A stretch of DNA of 39,158 nucleotides, taken from contig CALUIQ010000162.1 of NCBI GenBank assembly GCA_944320735.1, positions 1 through 39,158 on the forward strand, in the 5' to 3' direction. The position numbers were made by a program, and so were the translations under genes. Below, in pieces: positions 15,540 to 24,647 of the stretch. The number at the start of each line of letters is the position of its first letter. Positions within the stretch are counted from its first letter, which is position 1. Below the pieces are notes generated by a model that was given only the letters and a program-made list of their open reading frames with translations, did no database searches and was not told where the DNA came from. This stretch comes from an uncultured Bacteroides sp. (lineage in GTDB: Bacteria > Bacteroidota > Bacteroidia > Bacteroidales > Bacteroidaceae).

Positions 15540-16886
15540 TCACGACAGTCCCGATAAATCAACCTTGTAAAAGGTCGATGCCGTATTGTTCTTCTCAAGG
15601 AACATCACCATATAGATGGGGGCATAGACCATCTTGCCTGCCACGCGCAGATTTTCGTTATTCAACACGAGGGCTTCGGGCAGATCGTATTCACTGCAAT
15701 CCATAATGTTGGACAAGGCTCGGTGTGTTTCGTAATCTTTACCGGATTTCACTTCAATGGGAAGCACTTTGCCCCCTAATTCAATGACGAAATCCAGTTC
15801 ACCCCGCTTCTTGTTATTGTAATAATAAGGAGTGATGCCATGTGCTACAAGTTCCTGCGCTACGGCATTCTCATAGATTGAACCGAAGTTGATGTCTTTA
15901 TCTCCTTTGATAATTCGCATTTGGATTCCCTCGGCATATTGGCTGGCAAGCAGTCCGATGTCACCTTGGAAGAGTTTGAACAGATTGCGTGAGCGGGAGA
16001 GCAGAAGGGGTATTTTCGGTTCCTCTACGTTATAGACCGGCAATGCCACGCCTGCGTTCGTCAACCATAAAAAACTATTTTCAACCCGGTCGAACTTCGT
16101 ATGTTCGTTCAACCGTTTCAATATGAAACGTTTGTTCTTGGCGTTCAGTTCGGGAGGAATGAGGTTGAAAATCTCTTCTATATAAAGTTTGTTGTCCGGG
16201 TCATACTGGGAAATATCGCGTTTATAGAGCCGAACAATATCCTGTTGTACAGCCATCACTTCCTGAAGGTTGTTACTCTCCACATATTTGCTCACAGCGG
16301 CAGGCATACCACCCACAATCAGATAGAGCCGGAACAAATCCATCATTTTGCCGTGTATAAAGGCATCAACGGGACTACGGTTCTGCCACGCTTCGCGCAA
16401 CGCCCCAATGACAACATCATTAATGCCTACGCAGGAAATAAATTCCTCAAAATCGAGGGGGTACATCTCTTTAACCCCCATATATCCGACTGGTTCAGAA
16501 CGAAGGTCTTTCAGCTCTACGCCCAACAGTGAGCCACTCAGGATGTACCGAAACGAACCATCGTCTACAAGAAACTTGATTGCCGTAACGATGTCGGGAC
16601 ATTGCTGCACTTCATCGAAAAAGACAAGTGTTTCACCTTTGATGAGCGGCACGGAGGTGATTGTCGAGAGACGTAGCAAGATGTCACTGCTATTTTTCGC
16701 TCCCTTGAACAATTCTACGGCTTCGGGCATCTCGATGAAGTTAATCTCAACGAAACTCTTGAATGTTTTGCCAAACTGCCGGATTGAGTAGGTCTTCCCG
16801 GTTTGCCGCGCCCCTGTAATAAGCAGGGCATTACGAGTAGTTTCGTAGTAATTGCGGAGGTAGTTGTCTATCTTTCTTTTTAGCAT
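15540..16886 (-). CDS. AAA_14/DUF4143-family ATPase with nuclease-like C-terminal domain
   Basis: The 448-residue protein has an AAA_14 ATPase at about 1-170: Walker A GARQTGKT (25-32), Walker B VFFDE with D91-E92, and the sensor-like strand YILSGS (114-119). A helical/winged linker follows, then a DUF4143 domain (about 210-448). Near its end, GELDFVIE (E363, D365) and PIEVKSGK (E378, K380) match a PD-(D/E)XK nuclease core. The function of this widespread family is not known. The ATG at 16886 is preferred to the GTG one codon upstream. The promoter overlaps three 32-33-bp-spaced repeats. A related gene runs off the left edge of the window. Confidence 0.92.
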   Translation of the reverse strand: MLKRKIDNYLRNYYETTRNALLITGARQTGKTYSIRQFGKTFKSFVEINFIEMPEAVELFKGAKNSSDILLRLSTITSVPLIKGETLVFFDEVQQCPDIVTAIKFLVDDGSFRYILSGSLLGVELKDLRSEPVGYMGVKEMYPLDFEEFISCVGINDVVIGALREAWQNRSPVDAFIHGKMMDLFRLYLIVGGMPAAVSKYVESNNLQEVMAVQQDIVRLYKRDISQYDPDNKLYIEEIFNLIPPELNAKNKRFILKRLNEHTKFDRVENSFLWLTNAGVALPVYNVEEPKIPLLLSRSRNLFKLFQGDIGLLASQYAEGIQMRIIKGDKDINFGSIYENAVAQELVAHGITPYYYNNKKRGELDFVIELGGKVLPIEVKSGKDYETHRALSNIMDCSEYDLPEALVLNNENLRVAGKMVYAPIYMVMFLEKNNTASTFYKVDLSGLS

Positions 16887-16933
16887 CACGTTATTCCTAT
16901 TTATTCAATTATGGAAACCCACAACCATATAAT

Positions 16934-17012
16934 TGCCACTTTTCCAAGACAAATATAGGGTATATCTGCCATTTTTCCAAGGAATATTACGAGGATTTTG
17001 CCACTTTTCCAT
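16934..17012 (-). promoter_or_regulatory. ATPase promoter embedded in three 32-33-bp-spaced repeats
   Basis: TGCCACTTTTCCAA occurs at 16934-16947, as TGCCATTTTTCCAA at 16967-16980 and TGCCACTTTTCCAT at 16999-17012 (steps 33 and 32). The minus-strand -7 box TATATTTG (16950-16957) lies between the first two, so the repeats would cover the transcript start and the -20 to -35 region. A repressor, possibly the ATPase itself, is a reasonable guess. Confidence 0.65.
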
Positions 17013-17033
17013 AGAATGGGGACTTTTAAATAG

Positions 17034-17133
17034 AACACAGAGACACAAAGACACAGAGTTTTAACGTTTAATGATTAATCAATTATCATTTATCATTAAA
17101 CATTAATCTCTGCGTCTCCGTATCTCAGTGTTT
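17034..17133. repeat. Inverted repeat of ACACAGAGACAC words (copy 2), after the M16 gene
   Basis: Arms at 17034-17058 and 17108-17133 are the same words as copy 1 at 13412-13493. An inner inverted repeat, GTTTAATGAT with ATCATTAAAC (17066-17101 region), adds a second stem. It lies just past the stop of the M16 protease gene and may act as a terminator. Confidence 0.7.
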
Positions 17134-17151
17134 CCAGATATGTCGTTAGAG

Positions 17152-19977
17152 TTATTGTTTACTCTCCGGCATCATAATCAGTACCCGATAATTGCCTTGC
17201 TTCATTACTTTCTGCATAAAAGCGGAGATTTCTTGGGGAGTGATGGACTGGATTAACGCTTCCGAATCAGTACATACTTCGGTAGGAAGCAGGGTGTAGC
17301 CGGTCATCTCCGAACACCAATAGCTATTCTTGTGTTCTTGCTCGGCAAGGGTCTTCACCATAAACTCTTTTATCTTGTTCAACTCGGTTTCATCGGTGTG
17401 TTGAGCCAGTTTATTGAATTCATCACGGATGATTTCCAAAGCGCGGTCCTTCTTCTCGGGCTTCATTTGGAAGATTGTTTCGTACGCTAAGGGGACATCG
17501 GAGAAACGGTGCAGCACGCCTTGGGTGAAAATGCTGTAAGCGGCACCTTCTTTCTCGCGCACCTCGGCCAAGAGTTTGGTGCTGATGAGCTGGGCTGTCA
17601 TAGAGGTCAGCATACGGTTCTTGAACGAGTAAGGCATTTGGGCGCTCACAATGACAGCTGCACTCCCTTGGGGCACTTCCATCGGCTGGAGGAACTCTTT
17701 TTGTTCGTCGCCTCCGTTGATGCCCAGTCCGGAGATGCGCTTGATTTCCGTTTTGTGTGCCGGGTCAGAAGGCAGCGTTGCCAAATATTGCTCAGCCAGT
17801 GTTTTCAGTTCCTTTTCATCAATGTTTCCGCTGAAGGCGAAAGTGAAGTCCGCCGCATTGGCCAGTTGTTCACGGACGATGCGCAGGATGTTTTCACGGT
17901 TGGCCTGCTCGATGTCCGTTGCACTGGGCACATAGTTGCGAGGCGAAGCGTACAGGTATTCCTGCAATTTCTTCTGGAAGATGAATTGCGGGTTGAGCCC
18001 TTGGTTTTGCAGGATACCCTTATACAGGTTCTGTTGGGCGGTAAATTCGTCGGCGGTGATGTTCAAGGCGGTGAAGTTCATATAGATAAGCTCCATCAAG
18101 GTCTTCAAGTCCTTGGGTGTGGCGTTGCCCGAAAGGTTGCGGGTATAGTCGCTCAGCTCGATGTTCACCGATACTTGCTTGCCGGCAAGCGCCTTGTTCA
18201 AGTCCGCGTAAGTGAAGTTGCCTACCCCGTGCTGCATCAGAACCAACGGCATAAAGGTCAAATCTTTCGTATATTCATCGCCATAGACAGATGTTCCACC
18301 TTTCGCCGAGGCTTGGAAGGTGATTTCATCGGCCTTAAAGTCCGTCTTCTTCCAAATCACTTTTACGCCGTTCGACAAGATCCATTCCTTGGCTCCGAAC
18401 TCAAGACGGTCAGTTTCCTTCACCACCTTTCCGGCTTGAGGCAGTTGGCTGACGAGCGGTTCGTCCTTCACATTGTCCACGTAGGGCGCGATATCTTCAG
18501 CCGACACTTGCTTCAGGGTTTGCGCCAATGCGTCAGACGCAGGCACGGCAAGTCCTTCGCGTTCGGGCATCATAGCCACTACGACGATGTTGTGGTCCGA
18601 TACGATTTGTGCATAGAATTGGTTGATGGCTTCCACGGGTATTTGATTGGCCAACACGTTCATTAGTTGGTATTCCGTTTCGATGCCCGGTATGGGTGTT
18701 TTGTCCAAGAAGCCCCGCACGTAGGATTGAGCCAGCTTCTCGTTCTCCTGCTGGTTGCGGTTGTTGTAAGCTTTCTCCAGTTGTGAGAGGTATTCGCTCC
18801 GGCAACGGGCATATTCGGTAGCGGTGAATCCGCCTTGTTTGGCACGTAAAGCTTCGCGGTAAAGGGCATCCAAGGCTTCGGATACGTTGTCATTCTTGGG
18901 CAAGGCGAAGTAGATGACCGACTTCTTGGTGCTTGCCACGAGGAAATTGTCATGCCGGGTGCCGGCTACGCCAAACTTTGCTTCGGGCTTTTGGCTTAGT
19001 TCGTGCAGTCTTTGCGAAACCATCATGTCCGCCATGTTCAGCATATACTCGGTGGTAAGGTAAGCCATGCTTCCGCGCAAAGAGTCGGGCAGAGCATCGT
19101 ATTTGAACATCAGCTGCACCACGGAATTGGGTTGCTCCTTGTCCGTGCCAACGGCGATAATAGGCTCCTTGTTGTCGGCTACGGGATAGTAGACACGCTC
19201 GGCAGGATGGGCCGGCTTCTCGATGGAAGCGAACAATTCCTTGATTTTCGCCTCGATGCGGTCCACGTCTATGTCACCCACCACGATGATGCCTTGCAGG
19301 TCCGGTCGATACCACTTTTCGTAATAATCGCGCAAAACCTGGTGAGGGAAATTGTCCACTACTTCCATAGTTCCGATGGGCAGGCGGTGCCCGTAGCGGC
19401 TATCGGGATAGAGCGTGGGGAGAATCTTCTCCATAATGCGTTGGTTGGGTGGCGTCTGGCTTCTCCATTCTTCGTGGATGACGGAGCGTTCTTCATCAAT
19501 AGCTTTCGGGTCTAACTGCAATCCGTCCGCCCAATCACGCAAAATCAGCAGGCAAGTGTCTTGCACGCCAATGCGTTCCGTGGGGACACTGGAAATGCGA
19601 TATACCGTTTCGTCGATGCTGGTGTAGGCGTTCAGGTTTTGTCCGAACTTCACGCCCACCGACTCCAACCAGGGAATCAAGGTGTTACCCGGAAAATGTT
19701 CCGTGCCGTTGAAGCACATATGCTCCAGGAAGTGCGCCAATCCTCGTTGGTTGTCCTCCTCCAAGATGCAACCCACCTTTTGGGCGATGTAGAAGTCCAC
19801 TTGATTCTTAGGGAATTCGTTGTGGCGGATATAGTACGTCAGTCCGTTGTCCAGTTTCCCGATTCTCACTTCCTTGTCCGTAGGCACGGGCGGGATTTGT
19901 TGTTGCGCCTTTAATCCGGCGGGTAGGCAGAGGCATCCCGCCATCAAGAGGAATGCCCATTTTAGGATTCGTTTCAT
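17152..19977 (-). CDS. M16-family zinc metalloprotease (pitrilysin-like)
   Basis: The 941-residue exported protease has an N-terminal signal (MKRILKWAFLLMAGCLCLPAGLKAQ). The inverted zinc motif HxxEH is H82-FL-E85-H86, in GLAHFLEHMCFNGT, and the distal glutamate lies in the DEERSVIHEE stretch (about 161-170). A second M16 half starts near 520 (EWILSNGVKVIWKKTDF) without a zinc motif, as in the two-domain periplasmic members. It probably degrades peptides in the periplasm. The alternative lipobox MAGC at residues 12-15 is less likely than cleavage after LKA. The 385-residue frame on the opposite strand is a shadow. GACCTTTG at 20024-20031 (minus) is an imperfect -7 box. Confidence 0.95.
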   Translation of the reverse strand: MKRILKWAFLLMAGCLCLPAGLKAQQQIPPVPTDKEVRIGKLDNGLTYYIRHNEFPKNQVDFYIAQKVGCILEEDNQRGLAHFLEHMCFNGTEHFPGNTLIPWLESVGVKFGQNLNAYTSIDETVYRISSVPTERIGVQDTCLLILRDWADGLQLDPKAIDEERSVIHEEWRSQTPPNQRIMEKILPTLYPDSRYGHRLPIGTMEVVDNFPHQVLRDYYEKWYRPDLQGIIVVGDIDVDRIEAKIKELFASIEKPAHPAERVYYPVADNKEPIIAVGTDKEQPNSVVQLMFKYDALPDSLRGSMAYLTTEYMLNMADMMVSQRLHELSQKPEAKFGVAGTRHDNFLVASTKKSVIYFALPKNDNVSEALDALYREALRAKQGGFTATEYARCRSEYLSQLEKAYNNRNQQENEKLAQSYVRGFLDKTPIPGIETEYQLMNVLANQIPVEAINQFYAQIVSDHNIVVVAMMPEREGLAVPASDALAQTLKQVSAEDIAPYVDNVKDEPLVSQLPQAGKVVKETDRLEFGAKEWILSNGVKVIWKKTDFKADEITFQASAKGGTSVYGDEYTKDLTFMPLVLMQHGVGNFTYADLNKALAGKQVSVNIELSDYTRNLSGNATPKDLKTLMELIYMNFTALNITADEFTAQQNLYKGILQNQGLNPQFIFQKKLQEYLYASPRNYVPSATDIEQANRENILRIVREQLANAADFTFAFSGNIDEKELKTLAEQYLATLPSDPAHKTEIKRISGLGINGGDEQKEFLQPMEVPQGSAAVIVSAQMPYSFKNRMLTSMTAQLISTKLLAEVREKEGAAYSIFTQGVLHRFSDVPLAYETIFQMKPEKKDRALEIIRDEFNKLAQHTDETELNKIKEFMVKTLAEQEHKNSYWCSEMTGYTLLPTEVCTDSEALIQSITPQEISAFMQKVMKQGNYRVLIMMPESKQ

Positions 19978-20060
19978 TGTTCTTTTCAGTTTACCATTAA
20001 TATTTATTTAGATATTGCGCTTGCAAAGGTCACCTTTTTTTTACAAACGCAAGTCTACGC

Positions 20061-20330
20061 TTATTTTTCTGTATTGAAACGTTCCGTTTCTTTTAGGATA
20101 TACCGCTGGTCGCCCTCGTTCCACACATACGTCTTCTTGTCTGTCACCTGTCCTTGGGCGTTGTAAGTGAAATCCATTTTCAAGAGCCGTTTCAGGTATT
20201 TGCCTTCGTTGAGGGTGTAGACTTCTTTGTGAGAGAGACGGTTGCCGTCCATACTTACGTTATACACGAGGTTGTCTGAAGATACGCCTGCGGCTGAGAT
20301 AAGAGCAGCCATTACTACATTTGCAATCAT
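20061..20330 (-). CDS. Small exported DUF3836-type protein
   Basis: An 89-residue protein: a short hydrophobic leader (MIANVVMAALISAAGVSS) followed by NLVYNVSMDGNRLSHKEVYTLNEGK and MDFTYNAQGQVTDKKTYVWNEG, the layout of small DUF3836 proteins of Bacteroides; I recognise this by pattern only. The leader has no lysines at its start, unusual for a signal peptide, but no earlier ATG exists in frame. Function unknown. The promoter shares the paired direct repeats found before the TraB/GumN gene. Confidence 0.75.
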   Translation of the reverse strand: MIANVVMAALISAAGVSSDNLVYNVSMDGNRLSHKEVYTLNEGKYLKRLLKMDFTYNAQGQVTDKKTYVWNEGDQRYILKETERFNTEK

Positions 20331-20381
20331 AATCGTTACTTTTTTATTTTTTGGTTATACATTTCTTTTGTTTTGATGTTG

Positions 20382-20440
20382 CAAAGGTAGGGCGTGAAAA
20401 GGAGGCTTTAGGTTAACGTTACGTTATCATTAGGTTAACG
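20382..20440 (-). promoter_or_regulatory. Promoter with paired 22-bp-spaced direct repeats (copy 2)
   Basis: The -7 box TACCTTTG on the minus strand (20382-20389) is 18 bases from TTAGGTTAACG (plus notation) at 20408-20418, repeated at 20430-20440, 22 bp apart, with GTTATCA between. Across the 33-base block from first to second repeat it differs from copy 1 at three positions only, although the flanks and downstream genes are unrelated. Confidence 0.75.
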
Positions 20441-20501
20441 TTTTCGGAGCATTTTAATTATAGAGGGGAATTTAGCGCGCACAAGCGCACTTTAATGAAG
20501 A

Positions 20502-20656
20502 ATTAAGAATGATGACTATCCGCTATTAAAAACAATCAAAAGATGTTTTGAGCGAAGCTAATGAAGAATTGATTATGTGCACTGACAGCGCAGCCTAAAT
20601 TCTTCATTCATCATTCCTAATTCATCATTCATCATTTATCATTCATCATTCTTAAT
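20502..20656. repeat. ATTCATCATT-rich repeat and long inverted repeat at the end of the GH95-like gene
   Basis: ATTAAGAATGATGA (20502-20515) is complementary to TCATCATTCTTAAT (20643-20656). Between them TTCATCATT-like words are repeated several times (20602-20650). The right arm overlaps the 3' end of the glycosidase pseudogene, whose last codons come from it. The 308-base gap 20331-20638 otherwise holds only the DUF3836 promoter. Confidence 0.55.
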
Positions 20657-23019
20657 GTCCCCGTAGTAGAAATCCGCGTTCTTGGTATATGCTTGCGGGG
20701 CGGGATAAGCGACTTTCCTTGTTTTATCCGTAATCTGTGCCACATCTCCCGCTTGCATATTGATTTCTATCACACCATTGTCTCCGGATACCAGTGTAAA
20801 CGGCACCTGTTTTCCTTGGTTATTCCGTACCTGTATGCTTGCAGGCGACATACCGGTTTGCAGGCGGCACAATCCGCCCTTCTCGCTTTCCACCTGTATG
20901 AACACATTCTTACCGTCCTGTCGGGAGGCACTTACTAAGAAAGCTCCTTTGGCCCGCAGGTTAATGAACGATGCATTCCTCCAAGCTGACGGCATACCGT
21001 AAAATACACGGATTTTATCGCCCCAATCTTGCATATAGAATTCGTGCAGCGTAGAAACCGCAGCCATCGGTGTCTCAATAACGGGTCCCGATTCCGCATA
21101 GAGCGTGTTGGGTTTGACAAACCGTTGAAGGAATACCTCCATTTGTTCCAAAGCACCGTCTCCATCCCCTTTGCTGGCCAACATAGCAGCTTTCCCGGTT
21201 CGTGAATATCCTTGGTTGCCCTTCCATCGGCTTACGCTCAGTTCCATCTTCGGACGGTCTTCCGCATTTTCCCAGTCCAGCATATGATACGGATAAATCA
21301 TAAACAAATGGGAGTAATGGCGGTGGGAAGTGTTGGTGAATTCATACTTATCGCTGACCTTAAATCCTGTTTCCTCACTGTAGGGGAAATCCACCAAGTT
21401 GTTCAAGAAGTCTTTCCATTGGGGCAGCATAGGGTCATTCAGGTGATAAGTCGTGTCGATGTCTATCAAAGTTTGCAATCCCCAGCGCAGGTTGGCGAGG
21501 TCATAAGTGGCATTAGGACCGATGTTGTCTTGCGCATATTCCGGTGAGGCTGTCGGCGGAAGTCCATATTTCCCATTGTGTTCGGTACGGATGTGGAAGA
21601 ACAGGTTGACCGCGGACTTCAGTAACGGGAACAACCTTTCCGTCAACTGACGGGTATCCCCGTACGCCAAGCAATGTTGCCAATAATAGAATAAGGTCCA
21701 AGTCAAGTTACCTGCTTCGTATTGGTTCCTGCCGACGGTCGTAGCGGGATCAAGAGGAGAGTGAAAGTCGTAAGTTGCCGAACGGGGAAGACAAGCGGCA
21801 TCCGTCCAAGTCTCTTGGCCGGCAATGTCGGTCACGTTGCGGCGCAAGTTGTCACGGTTGTTCCACAACGCATCCCACAAAGGTTGCGCCAATTCGCCCA
21901 AGTTGGCCTTCACCTGCCAAGAATAAGTCAGCTGAATGTTCAGGTTCATCCAAATGGCAGTCCACGGGGTGTCCCACGTCGGCCATACCCCCTGCAAGTC
22001 CACGACTGGTTTACCGGGACGTGCGGTAGAAGCGAATTTATAGTATTGCGCCCAATAAAAACTTTCAAATCGCTTGTCGGGGAAAGTGACAAAAGCCGCT
22101 TTCCGATAGAAATCGTGCCACCATTCCGTATGTTCATCTTCCAATCTTCCGGAAGATTGTTTGAGTCCGCTTTGGACGGTCCGTATAGCAGAAGCCACCG
22201 CATCCTATTCACGGTTTTCCTGCGACACCGTAGCCACAATGCGCCGTTTGTTTCCTTCCCGCACTTCCCTCCATCCTACGACGTACACCCTTGCCACGGT
22301 TTGAAACGTCGTGTCTGTCACCAATTTCTGCACCAATAGGTTAACACCGTCCCGAACGTATCTTTCAGGAGCCGGATTTGATTTCCCATCCCGATTCAAG
22401 TAATCTTTGGGAGCCGTTCCGTTAAAACGGTAACGGGGGCTGATTGCTTCTTGAGGAACAAAGTCCCAAACATAATCCGTTCCCCGCCAGAGGCTTCCGT
22501 CTCAAACACGATATAATCCTTACTGGCGTGGACATACGTTTGGAAGTCTATTCGACCTTTGTCCGTTTGGAATGTTCCTCGCGTGATGGCGTCATAAAGG
22601 GAAAGCGTCACATTTTCCGATGTAACGTTACCTTGCGTACACAAAGTGAAGTAGCCGATAGGCAAGCGTGCCGAATTGAAGAGACCATAAGGCGACCGGG
22701 CTTCGGTCACGTCACTCCGGCCTACATTCAGGCGGTAAACATTGTCCGTCAGTTTATAGAAGTTGGTGCCCAACAATCCGTTACCCATAATGGCACCGGC
22801 ATAATACCCCGTGCGCAGGCGTCCGTCTGCCGAACGCTCTACCGGGTCAGGCGTCAACCGATTCCAACGCATCTCGTGCCGACTCAAAAAAGCCGCCCAA
22901 TCCATCTGTTCCGTTGTTACTTTGCCGGGATTGTTCCCCCAGACCGTGGCCGGTTCTCCCCAAGCTGCTACCATCATCAGCAGGCAGCCCATTACATTTT
23001 TGACATTTAATAGTTTCAT
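20639..23019 (-). pseudogene. GH95-like glycoside hydrolase, broken by a frameshift and an amber stop
   Basis: Two in-phase pieces give one protein of about 790 residues. The 5' piece (from 23019) has a signal peptide (to about ATVWGN) and an N-terminal domain with GAIMGNGLLGTNFYKL. Near 22475-22490 one base is missing: reading the next frame restores WDFVPQEAISPRYRFNGTAP and continues to TVSQENRE. A TAG stop then interrupts at 22205-22207, after which the same frame runs to 20639 with the (alpha/alpha)6-barrel part, including a PTASPEYAQDN segment like that in GH95 enzymes. GH95 members are alpha-L-fucosidases or alpha-L-galactosidases; the exact family is uncertain. It is the last gene of the utilization locus. 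Two independent lesions favour real decay over a sequencing error. Confidence 0.85.
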
Positions 23020-23189
23020 CAGTTATTAAATATAATTTAGCATTAAGGCAATCATAAAATCAATACTTAAAAAGTTATGCGGTGCTAACTTATATGCAAT
23101 ATTCGCAAAACTTCTCGACATTTGCAAACAAATGGTCGGGAACATAAAGAAATCAGTGTGTGTCCCACCAAGACCTCTTATTAAAAATA

Positions 23190-23246
23190 GAACTACAATC
23201 TACAAAGAGACATCCCTAAAGAATGACCTGCTGTAGATTGTAGTTC
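23190..23246 (-). terminator. Long hairpin after the GH88 gene
   Basis: GAACTACAATCTACA (23190-23204) and TGTAGATTGTAGTTC (23232-23246) form a perfect 15-bp stem with a 27-base loop, 24 bases past the GH88 stop. On the minus strand it is followed by TATTTTTAAT. It probably ends the operon before the GH95-like pseudogene. Confidence 0.65.
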
Positions 23247-23269
23247 AAATTCCTGACACTTATGGTTTC

Positions 23270-24529
23270 TTAATAAGAAGCCAACTGTCGGTGAGCTGAT
23301 TCTTGTTTGGCGCGATAACGAAGCAAAGCTTCCAAATAGTAATAATCAGCATAAACAAGAGGCACATCTATTTCATTGCCATGCGGAATGCTCCCGACAC
23401 AGTGTTTCAGCAAGAAATTACAATTGGTACCAGGTTGCGCCAAATATTCCGATGAAGTAAGGCTGCTTAAGATATGTTCGGCCGCCGTCCAATATTTACT
23501 GCCATTCTCAACATAATCGCTTAATTCTAAGAATGCAGAAGCGGCTATTGCGGCAGCGGAAGCATCACGGGGAATGGTCGGGAAACGTTGCGGAGCATAT
23601 TTCCAATCAGGTACATACCCATCCTGTCCGGCATTGAAATCCCAATAAGGGACGCCATCTTCTGGCAAATTAGGGTGATTCAACCAGAAATCGGCTGTGT
23701 GGCAAGCCATCTGAAGGTAATATGGATTCCTTGTCTCACGATAAGCCATCGTATATCCATAAATAGCCCACGCTTGTCCGCGTGCCCAAGTGGAATTGTC
23801 CGAAAAGCCTTGGCAAGTGGCTTGGTGAAGTACTTGGCCGGTTTGTTCATCGTAATCAACCACATGGTAGCTACTATAGTCTTGACGAAAATGGTTGCGT
23901 GCCGTTGTCATAGCGTGCGTATTGGCAATATGGGCATAAATGGTATCTCCGGTCATCCGGGTGGCAAAATAAAGCAACTCCAAGTTCATCATATTGTCAA
24001 TAATAACCGGATAAAACCATTCGTCTTTACCATTCCACGCTTTACGGTAGTTCCAAGACTCAATGCAACCCGTCTTTTCATTAAAGCGCGTACACAAGGA
24101 ACGAGCCGATTCAATCAAGATATCTTTGTAGCGCTCGTTACCTGTCAAACGATAGGCGTTGCCGAAACTGCAATACATCAAGAAACCGATGTCATGATGA
24201 TTGGTCAACTTCTTCAACGGTTCCAAAGTCTCTGTCCACTGGATGGCCGCTTGTTTCCACAGGTCTTCGCCCGTGTATTCATACAAATACCATAGACACC
24301 CGGGATAGAACCCTTCAGTCCAATCGTTCATCCGCGTAGTGTACAACTTCCCATCCTTGATTGTGCGCGGATATTTTCCTGGCTCGGGGTTTTCTTTCAA
24401 CTGTGCGGACAATTGCTCCTCGGCTATCCTAAAACCGTGCTCCACAATGTTTTTTTTCGCATCCTGTGGTTGACAAGAAAATAAAAAGAAGCACGTAAAC
24501 GCCATTAATCCGTATTTTTTCATATTCAT
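23270..24529 (-). CDS. GH88 unsaturated glucuronyl hydrolase, lipoprotein
   Basis: The 419-residue enzyme starts MNMKKYG and has a lipobox FSC with Cys19, so it should be membrane-anchored. GH88 enzymes remove 4,5-unsaturated uronic acid from the non-reducing end of oligosaccharides made by polysaccharide lyases, by hydration of the double bond. The two family catalytic aspartates are recognisable: D69 in MNDWTEGFYPG and D178 in IIDNMMNLELL; TWARGQAW is another family block. The frame is open from 24613, but that upstream part lies in the hairpin at 24548-24638, so 24529 (or 24523) is the likely start. It follows two susC/susD pairs. No lyase is encoded in the window. Confidence 0.92.
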   Translation of the reverse strand: MNMKKYGLMAFTCFFLFSCQPQDAKKNIVEHGFRIAEEQLSAQLKENPEPGKYPRTIKDGKLYTTRMNDWTEGFYPGCLWYLYEYTGEDLWKQAAIQWTETLEPLKKLTNHHDIGFLMYCSFGNAYRLTGNERYKDILIESARSLCTRFNEKTGCIESWNYRKAWNGKDEWFYPVIIDNMMNLELLYFATRMTGDTIYAHIANTHAMTTARNHFRQDYSSYHVVDYDEQTGQVLHQATCQGFSDNSTWARGQAWAIYGYTMAYRETRNPYYLQMACHTADFWLNHPNLPEDGVPYWDFNAGQDGYVPDWKYAPQRFPTIPRDASAAAIAASAFLELSDYVENGSKYWTAAEHILSSLTSSEYLAQPGTNCNFLLKHCVGSIPHGNEIDVPLVYADYYYLEALLRYRAKQESAHRQLASY

Positions 24530-24547
24530 AACCGTTCTCATTTTTTG

Positions 24548-24638
24548 CAGGCATCTATATGCCATTATCCTTTCATAAGCAATCCGTTTACCTGTTCCTA
24601 ACCTATAATACACCGGGAAACGGACATATAGATGCCTG
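24548..24638 (-). other. Nested hairpin between the second susD and the GH88 gene
   Basis: CAGGCATCTATATG (24548-24561) pairs perfectly with CATATAGATGCCTG (24625-24638), and inside it TCCGTTT (24583-24589) with AAACGGA (24618-24624). Its position within the operon suggests transcript processing or attenuation that sets the level of the distal glycosidase. Confidence 0.55.
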
Positions 24639-24647
24639 ACAATATGG

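Noticed and set aside
17509-18666. 385-codon plus-strand gene
   Set aside because: It lies wholly inside the M16 protease gene on the other strand and has no recognisable domain, signal or start site.
22205-22207. In-frame TAG as a recoded (read-through) codon
   Set aside because: The same gene also carries a frameshift, so simple decay explains both lesions.
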